A DNA stretch of 64,000 nucleotides from Schistocephalus solidus (lineage: Eukaryota > Platyhelminthes > Cestoda > Diphyllobothriidea > Diphyllobothriidae). The stretch spans positions 124,001 through 188,000 of the forward strand of contig WEDG01000713.1 in NCBI GenBank assembly GCA_017591395.1. The letters are read 5' to 3'. Positions 58,569 through 64,000 of the stretch are shown in pieces. The translations under genes and the position numbers were made by a program. Within the stretch, counting starts at the first letter, position 1; every line of letters starts with the position of its first letter. The notes beneath the pieces are model-generated. The model ran no database searches, was not told the origin of the DNA, and was given only the letters and a program-made list of their open reading frames with translations.

Positions 58569-58850
58569 TGGTGTTCACCGATCTGGTTAAGGAACACTGA
58601 TGTTGCGCTGTGCCTTGGAGCTCACTTTAGAGCCCTCGCGGACAGTCGCATAGCGACTTGACATATTTGTTGATAAGATGGAACCGATAAAGACAAGAGA
58701 GACCGGAATGGCCATTTCTGGCTTATTAGCCGTCATCAGCCAGTCACCCGGTATTCGAACCCACGACCTTAGGTCATTGCGTGTAACACTCTACCATTGA
58801 GCCACGGGCCCGTTGTTTTGTCGGTTGCGATCGGGAATATGGACTGTGAA
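58569..58850 (-). repeat. tRNA-derived SINE, best preserved copy
   Basis: On the minus strand: leader atattcccgatcgcaacc (58848-58830), tRNA-like head gggcccgtggctcaatgg (A box, about 58815) through ggtcgtgggttcgaatacc (B box, about 58757), body ggctgatgacggctaataag, cattccggtctctcttgtct, and a tail gagggctctaaagtgagctcc that ends near 58570 in ggtgaacacc. Both pol III boxes are close to consensus, so this copy is the type specimen of the family in the window. A partial second unit lies directly upstream of its leader. Confidence 0.85.
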
Positions 58851-58852
58851 AG

Positions 58853-58970
58853 TGTGGTGTTCACCGATCTCGTTAAGGAACACTGATGTTCAGCTGTGCC
58901 TTGGAGCTCACTTTAGAGTCCTCGCGGGCAGTCGCATAGCGACTTGAGATATTTGTTGATATAACGGGAG
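58853..58970 (-). repeat. SINE tail, tandem partial unit next to PLE 1
   Basis: 118 bases nearly identical to 58569-58685 (the tail of the complete SINE), in the same orientation, lying just upstream of that SINE's leader. It is cut off at the (TA)n that opens PLE 1. The tail-leader-head order shows a head-to-tail arrangement of SINE units. Confidence 0.85.
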
Positions 58971-58986
58971 ATATATATATATATAT

Positions 58987-59723
58987 GGTAAACAGGATTT
59001 TATCATCCCGACGTTTGAAAGCAAACAAGCGTCCACATTCGGAGGTAGTTAACGTACTGGGTTTCACAGCATTTATTAGGCGCTGTCGGTGTGGCACGTC
59101 ACTGACCTCGAGGTCAGCTGCCCACGCTGAGCCGCACGGTCGACGATTGTTGTTATGGCGGTGGGGGCGCTTCTCTTTCTTCTCATCTGCGGGGGGAAGG
59201 GAGGGGGATGACGTCGGGGTAACAGCAGCCTCGCTCTTCTTCGCACTGTGCGTAGCTACTGTCCACCTCCCTCGTATCTCACCGTCCTGCCACGTTCTCA
59301 CTTGTCCACCAACGAGTGAATGGTGGTTGCCACGCTCGTGTTTACGTCTCGGCTGTTGTTGTGATGGCGATCCCCGGCACTAACATTCATTTCCGACGAG
59401 TGCTCGCATCAGCCTGCGTTCAGACCCAGTCAGCAGTCTCATGGGGTTGCGTTCGCCATCGGTTTTCCTCGTCTGGGATTGCATCCGGTGACCGTCCGCA
59501 CCCGTTCGTGCTCTCGTTTGGTTTGGGTTAAAATAACACCGCGTCTGGTTGGGTTCCTCGCCCGCAGTTCTGCTTATTGAACTGCGCCCGTAGAGCTTGT
59601 TAAGCTGCCGCTAGTCACACAACCTTTTATGGAGGTAAAGTAATGTGCCTGGCTTCGGGCGTCTCCCTGAACGTTTGATCACTCTCTCGTACCTAAACTT
59701 CAGCATGTTGTCGGTCATGTTAT
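58987..59723. repeat. PLE 1 outer direct repeat B, left copy
   Basis: About 737 bases, GC-rich, matching 62945-63682 with few differences. It contains a palindrome ctgacctcgaggtcag near 59103 (one base changed in the right copy) and overlapping frames on both strands that are conserved only because the copies are young. Its right end, cggtcatgttat, is followed by atatatg and then repeat A. It opens with a (TA)8 run. Confidence 0.9.
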
Positions 59724-59727
59724 ATAT

Positions 59728-59976
59728 ATGATCGCCAAGAATGAAACACCACCATGCTCATCAAGCAGCATGATGACTGAGAATCTCCACCCCCAACCCG
59801 GCCCCTCCTCTACGCAAATTCAAAAAACCTTAGTAATCCCGTATTAGCCGAAATGTTACCACCTATAAATACTTCGAGGCGCGGTACAATATTTACCTCC
59901 GACGATGAAATCTTGTTTGATTTTGAAACGTCAGGACAATAAAACCATGGTTCCCGTGATCGCCTCTTCTTCTCAT
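59728..59976 (+). repeat. PLE 1 inner direct repeat A, left copy (pseudo-LTR)
   Basis: 249 bases matching 62628-62878 at about 98 percent by eye. It begins with what is the end of the coding region in the right copy and ends inside the first 24 codons of the N-terminal frame. So it supplies the element's 5' leader and start codon at 59905, while the right copy supplies its stop and 3' end. Confidence 0.9.
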
Positions 59977-60465
59977 TTATTTCCGGGAACGCGCATCTTC
60001 GCTTCTATTAGCAATATTTTCGGGCGCGAAGTGCTTGAGTCAGCACGACGTCGGGAAATATTTGCCCTTCGTCTGTCATCAACGTACGCGCAAATTCAAT
60101 TCCTCCACAGATGCCTTGACAATCACGTGCTTCCGAAAAGCTTGTCCTACAAGCCACCGGTGAACACAAGTCTGGCGAAAAGGTGGGTGACACAACATAG
60201 CAGACGAATGATTCGGGTGCTCCTCCAAGACTGCCATCTTCGATTGCGCAAATACAATGGGGTTTTGAACCAAGCGGTTGCACAGTGCGCTAAACTAGTC
60301 GGCGAGGACGGAGTCAGGCTGCTGCAGCAGGTGATTGATAAACGGGCCAGAGAACTACGAGCAACGAGAGATGCGGAGCTGGCGGATAAGCTTCGAAATA
60401 TAACCCATTCATCTCAAGAAGAGAGCACAATATGTCATCGAAGCAGTTGTCGCCTGCACAATTGA
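59905..60465 (+). pseudogene. PLE 1 N-terminal domain frame
   Basis: 186 codons starting MKSCLILKRQDNK at an ATG inside repeat A. After a weakly conserved lead it has helical, basic sequence with FLHRCLDNHVLPKSLSYKP (residues 67-85), RWVTQHSRRMIRVLL and a long arginine-rich helix up to ADKLRN near residue 168. The same VLPxSL pattern occurs in PLE 2. Beyond about codon 170 the frame leaves the family and the RT continues in the third frame from before 60432, so a single-base indel between about 60395 and 60432 separates them. The 34-base overlap of the two frames could also reflect translational frameshifting, but decay is simpler. Confidence 0.75.
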
Positions 60466-61568
60466 AAGTGCTGAGTCATGAAGCTTGCTTTAACATCGCA
60501 GACGCCGATCCGGTAAATCTCGTGGCCACTGTCGAGTCGATTCTCAAACAAACCGGGGAATCCGACGAAACAAAGCACCTTATTCGGCAGCAGATAACCT
60601 CTTTGGTGATGGCGCACAAACCACGTGCAATCATTTCCAGAGAGGAACAGAGTGCTCTCAAGACACTGAGGGCTGACACCAGCATCGTGATTCTGCCAGC
60701 CGACAAAGGACGCTCCACAGTAGTGATGAATAAGACAGACTACATCCAGAAGGCCAAGGCCTTACTGGAGGACCGACAGGCGTACAGGCCATGTGACGAT
60801 GAACCGATGAAGAAACTTATAACGGAACTCGACAAGACACTCGCCGAAATGCAAAAGAATAAGGCCATTACTAAGTCGGTACGACTGGCCATTAAACCAA
60901 TAGACGCGGCCGCAGCAAGGTTCTACGGACTACCAAAAGTACACAAGGCTGGTATCCCCCTCCGGCCAATCGTGTCATTGCGCGGTGCACCAACCTTTCA
61001 TCTGGTGAAATGGCTTTTCCGAAATTTGCGGTCGCTCACCTCGGACGCGACCACGACGGTCTGTTCAGTGACTCAATTCCTGCAACAGCTCCAGGGAGTG
61101 CAAATTACTGCAGACGAGGTGATGGTGTCATTTGATGTCACCTCTCTCTTCACCGCGATCCCACAAGGCCTGGCAGTCGAAACGGTTAGCGAACTGCTCG
61201 AGAGCAGGTACAACGAGACGGCCGAGACGGTGAAAGGGAGACATCTCATCCAGCTCTTAAAATTCTGCCTGAAGACGTACTTCACTTTCGAAGGAACAAC
61301 GTATGAGCAGGTCAAGGGGACGCCAATGGGATCGCCACTTTCGGGCTTCATCGCAGAGGCAGTTCTCAAAAAATTAGAGACCCTTGTTTTCGCAAATTGC
61401 AAACCAAAATTCTGGACTCGGTATGTGGACGATACCTTTGTCATCATCGAGCGGGATATGGTCAAGGAATTTCATGACAGCCTGAATTCCATTTTCCCTG
61501 ACATCCAGTTTACAATGGAGGTGGAAGTCAACAACCAGCTGCCATTCCTAGACGTTCTCGTCCATTGA
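60432..61568 (+). pseudogene. PLE 1 reverse transcriptase
   Basis: 378 codons from ATG 60432. The conserved path runs LSPAQLKVLS, LPADKGRSTVVM (residues about 92-103), FYGLPKVHKAGIPLRPIVS (about 164-182), FDVTSLFTAIP at 234-244 (motif A, Asp 235), KGTPMGSPLSG at 295-305 (motif B), and RYVDD at 330-334 (motif C), then FPDIQF and LPFLDVLVH. All catalytic residues are intact. It synthesises DNA on an RNA template primed at a chromosomal nick. TGA at 61566 ends the frame where relatives continue with R-K; the same frame then stays open to 62735, so the stop looks like a CGA to TGA change. The ATG lies inside the protein, not at a natural start. Confidence 0.92.
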
Positions 61569-62735
61569 AAACCCTGCAGGGACCTTAAAACGACGGTGTA
61601 TAGGAAGGCCACCAGTACCCGCCAAATCCTTAGCTACCATAGCAAACATCCGTCAAGCCACAAACGCAGTTGTGTTCGAACGCTATACAAAAGGGCTGAA
61701 ACACACTGCAGTGAGCCAGGCGAAAGAAAGGCAGAACTTCGATACCTCCAACGCCTCTTCATGGCCAACGGGTATCCCTGCAACTTCATCGAACGTAGCA
61801 GACAGTGCAGGCAAAGCCGAAGGCCAACGACCGAACAGCCAAAGATATGGCGAGCGTTGCCATACATTGACGGTGTTTCGGAGGCGGTCTCCCGTCTCCT
61901 AAGACCGATGGGGATCGGCATCGCCCACCGGCCGGAGTCAACCATTCGACATCTGGTTATGAGGCCTAAGGCCCCCCTGCCCCGAGGCGAAACAACAAAC
62001 GTCATCTACCGGGCTCAATGCAATTCCTGCGCAGTTAACTACATTGGAGAAACCGGGAAACGTCTACAAGCCCGGGTCGGAGAACACATGAGGGCGGTAA
62101 GAAGAATTGACCCGCTGTCTTTGGTGGCGGACCATTGCGCAGACTCTGGACACACGTTTGCCTTCCAGAATGCTGAAATTCTTGGTCGGGGAAGTGACCG
62201 CGTGGCAAGGGAAACCATCGAGGCTTGGCACACGGGAACAACCTCCATCAATCGTTGTGTGACGCTTCCTACGGCCTACCAAGCCCTCCGGACGCAGCTC
62301 AATGATCGAAAGAGCCAACGTGAACATGGGCCTAACGTGCATCCGAACATGGGTGAGTCCATGGCGGACACGCACGCAATCGCAACACAACCCGGACCCG
62401 ACGAAGGAACAGTTATCGCCTCGGCCAGCTCAACCACTTATCCGGCAGGTGCGAATACACACGGAGGTGCGATCGCAACCAAGATTAGCAGCCTGGGGCG
62501 GCAGCTTCGGTCGATGAGGGTACTGACGCCTACTGCCAACGTGCGAACTCCGGCCCCCGACCAGATTGAGAACAAGCCATCACCAGCCCTCCCCCAGTCC
62601 ACCACGGACTCAGTGAACAGGCAAAGGATGATCGCCAAGAATGAAACACCACCATGCTCATCAAGCAGCAGGATGACTGAGGATCTCCACCCCCAACCCG
62701 GCCCCTCCTCTACGCAAATTCAAAAAAAACCTTAG
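61569..62735 (+). pseudogene. PLE 1 GIY-YIG endonuclease with C-terminal tail
   Basis: In frame with the RT after its TGA. The first ATG is at 61596 and the linker VYRKATSTRQILSYHS begins before it. Numbering from 61596: HKRSCVRTLYKR (about 22-33), ALPYIDGVSEAVSRLL, then the endonuclease NVIY (135-138) and NYIGETGKR (148-156), with a cysteine pair CNSC between the two halves, GEHMRAVRR, DHCADSGHTFAF, ILGRGSDRVARETIEAW and SINRCVTLP. This is the PLE type of GIY-YIG nuclease with its Cys/His cluster. Nuclease of this type makes the target nick that primes reverse transcription. The last 130 residues are low-complexity, rich in T, S, P and A; their end lies in repeat A. Confidence 0.9.
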
Positions 62736-62872
62736 TAATCCCGTATTAGCCGAAATGTTACCACCTATAAATACTGTGAGGCGCGGTACAATATTTACCT
62801 CCGACGATGAAATCTTGTTTGATTTTGAAACGTCAGGACAATAAAACCATGGTTCCCGTGATCGCCTCTTCT

Positions 62873-62878
<6 letters not shown>
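62628..62878 (+). repeat. PLE 1 inner direct repeat A, right copy
   Basis: 251 bases: two extra A in an A-run near 62730 and a few substitutions relative to the left copy. It covers the last codons of the endonuclease frame, the stop at 62735, and a ~140-base 3' part with tataaatac at 62765 and aataaaacc at 62840, the latter resembling a polyadenylation signal on the plus strand. Confidence 0.9.
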
Positions 62879-62946
<68 letters not shown>

Positions 62947-63007
62947 TAACCAGGATTTTATTATCCCGACGTTTAGAAAGCAAACAAGCGTCCACCTTCG
63001 GAGGTAG
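62795..63007. repeat. Imperfect inverted repeat around the (TA)n tract of PLE 1
   Basis: The end of A (62795-62859) and the reverse complement of the start of B (63007-62945) align over about 63 bases, for example cttgtttgattttgaaacgt versus cttgtttgctttctaaacgt and ataaaaccatggttcc versus ataaaatcctggttac. About 34 uninterrupted AT dinucleotides lie between, themselves self-complementary, so the whole region can form one long hairpin or cruciform. Confidence 0.85.
62877..62944. repeat. (TA)n microsatellite within PLE 1
   Basis: About 34 AT dinucleotides. It produces artefactual open frames of alternating I and Y on both strands, which are not genes. The corresponding place left of copy B has only (TA)8. 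Confidence 0.95.
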
Positions 63008-63682
63008 TTAACGTACTGGGTTTCACAGCATTTATTAGGCGCTGTCGGTGTGGCACGTCACTGACCGCGAGGTCAGCTGCCCACGCTGAGCCGCACAGTC
63101 GACGATTGTTGTTGTGGCTGTGGGGGCGCTTCTCTTTCTTCTCATCTGCGTGGGGAAGGGAGGGGGATGACGTCGGGGTAACAGCAGCCTCGCTCTTCTT
63201 CGCACTGTGCGTAGTTACTGTCCGCCTCCCTCGTATCTCACCGTCCCGCCACGTTCTCACTTGTCCACCAACGCGTGAATGGTGGTTGCCACGCTCGTGT
63301 GTACGTCTCGGCTGTTGTTGTGATGGCGATCCCCGGCACTAACATTCATTTCCGACGAGTGCTCGCATCAGCCTGCGTTCAGACCCAGTCAGCAGTCTCG
63401 TGGGGTTGCGTTCGCCATCGGTTTTCCTCGTCTGGGATTGCGTCCGGTGACCGTCCGCACTCGTTCGTGCTCTCGTTGGGTTTGGGTTAAAATAACACCG
63501 CGTCTGATTGGGTTCCTCGCCCGCAGTTCTGCTTATTGAACTGCGCCCGTAGAGCTTGCTAAGCTGCCGGTAGTCACACAGCCTTTTAGGGAGGTAAAGT
63601 AATGTGCCGGTCTTCGGGCGTCTTCCTGACCGTTTGATCACTCTCTCGTACCTAAACTTCAACATGTTGTCGGTCATGTTAT
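62945..63682. repeat. PLE 1 outer direct repeat B, right copy
   Basis: 738 bases matching 58987-59723. Minus-strand 63676 begins ATGACCGACAACATG and a frame open to about 63339 (its ATG at 63740 lies outside B). The left copy has a stop in it, so I do not call it a gene. The right end, gtcggtcatgttat, runs without a break into SINE sequence. Confidence 0.9.
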
Positions 63683-63790
63683 TCTGCCTATATCCTGATC
63701 TGCCTCGTGGCTGCTGGCGGGGCTCGATAGTTAGCCCCAAGGCACAACGGGACGAGTGAGTCCTGTAACTGATCGGTGAGCACCTACTTA
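63665..63790 (+). repeat. SINE body-tail fragment right of PLE 1
   Basis: gtcggtcatgttattctgcc, the ggctgctggcggggct block, gttagccccaaggcac and tgatcggtgagcacctac match the SINE at 46.2 kb (minus strand) block by block. It has no tRNA head. It ends at a (TA)n run. Its orientation is opposite to the SINE pieces on the left side of PLE 1, and its first bases overlap the end of repeat B. Confidence 0.75.
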
Positions 63791-63792
63791 CC

Positions 63793-63815
63793 TATATATA
63801 TATATATATATATAT
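63793..63815. repeat. (TA)n microsatellite
   Basis: About 11 TA units directly after the SINE tail, probably its 3' terminal simple repeat. Confidence 0.9.
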
Positions 63816-64000
63816 GAAAAAGGAAGAGGTTATCCGGAAAGATTGGGTTGTACGCTTGAAGTTTTGAGCTGGTTAGGCGAACCCATAATCAGACGAACTG
63901 AAGACAAGTGAGAGAGTTAGAATGTCACAGTAACCCCTGTAACGCGACAGGACAGACCACTGACTTTTGAGTGTGAGTCATTGGCTGTTTGTGAGCAAGG
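63816..64000. other. Unassigned right edge
   Basis: 185 bases with no recognised feature. Confidence 0.4.

Larger units (their letters stand above)
58971..63682 (+). mobile_element. Penelope-like element 1, nearly complete
   Basis: A plus-strand retroelement. Coding parts (59905-62735) encode an N-terminal domain, a reverse transcriptase with all main motifs including YVDD, and a GIY-YIG endonuclease: the hallmark pair of Penelope-like elements. Two nested direct repeats flank them: B (58987-59723 and 62945-63682) outside and A (59728-59976 and 62628-62878) inside, with (TA)n tracts at 58971-58986 and 62877-62944. The A copies differ at only a handful of positions, so insertion is fairly recent. 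One frame change and one TGA disrupt translation. PLE copies integrate by target-primed reverse transcription and commonly carry such pseudo-LTRs. Confidence 0.9.

Noticed and set aside
58757..58815. tRNA gene on the minus strand
   Set aside because: Both pol III boxes are good, but the sequence continues into a SINE body shared by other loci and the acceptor stem does not close.
58873..59301. Protein-coding gene in repeat B (several overlapping frames on both strands)
   Set aside because: Frames overlap antisense, differ in length between the two B copies, and the similarity of the copies is explained by recent duplication.
62795..63007. Possible hammerhead ribozyme in the PLE tail (gatga ... 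aatc/gatt stem ... gaaac-gtc at 62805-62834)
   Set aside because: Hammerheads are known in some Penelope-like pseudo-LTRs, but the invariant CTGANGA core is not present (here acgatga), two extra T separate the short stem from GAAA, and the mirrored arm in B lacks the core as well.
62795..63007. Open frames of alternating I and Y on both strands
   Set aside because: They are the translation of the (TA)n microsatellite.
1..64000. CRISPR array, bacterial operon, phage or plasmid features
   Set aside because: No regularly spaced repeats, no dense one-strand coding, no ribosome-binding sites; all identified elements are eukaryotic.

Overview
The window reads as flatworm nuclear DNA, most likely from a tapeworm (diphyllobothriidean-like; this is inference). 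It is AT-rich, gene-poor, eukaryotic sequence. Its recognisable content is almost entirely retroelements of the kinds that crowd flatworm genomes: Penelope-like elements (PLEs), an RTE-like non-LTR element with a C2H2 finger tail, a Ty3/Gypsy remnant, another non-LTR reverse transcriptase, and tRNA-derived SINEs. I found no bacterial operon, CRISPR array, rRNA or functional tRNA, and no host protein gene that I can name with confidence. The window could be intergenic or lie in a very long intron.

Layout. 1-10.8 kb is AT-rich sequence with one telomere-like degenerate tract (8.1 kb) and one tRNA-headed repeat (9.0 kb). 10.86-14.8 kb is a GC-richer nest of dead elements: a dispersed repeat, a minus-strand RTE-like element with its reverse transcriptase core deleted and a duplicated zinc-finger tail, and the 3' end of a Gypsy element (integrase C-terminus plus a probable LTR) that abuts the RTE fragment. 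14.9-42 kb is mostly featureless AT-rich DNA with scattered SINEs (23.1, 26.3, 39.8, 40.0 kb), a ~390-bp repeat (21.2 kb, second copy at 45.4 kb) and a few unassigned ORFs. 42-53 kb holds a PLE 3' fragment (42.2 kb), an inverted SINE hairpin joined to a decayed non-LTR reverse transcriptase (46.2-47.3 kb), a second non-LTR scrap (47.8 kb), and a second PLE on the minus strand (49.5-53.2 kb) whose reverse transcriptase is split by later insertions.

The right end (57.9-63.8 kb) is the best preserved part. A tandem repeat and a tandem SINE lead into a nearly complete PLE on the plus strand. Its domains run: N-terminal region, reverse transcriptase with YVDD, then GIY-YIG endonuclease. One frame change and one in-frame TGA break it. 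It is framed by two nested direct repeats in the order B-A-coding-A-(TA)n-B. The end of A and the start of B are inverted copies of each other around the (TA)n tract. That terminal architecture, together with the minus-strand relative at 49.5-53.2 kb and the repeat fragment found twice inside it, is the most interesting material here.

All family assignments come from reading translated motifs by eye. No database search was possible. Boundaries of decayed elements are approximate, usually to within tens of bases.
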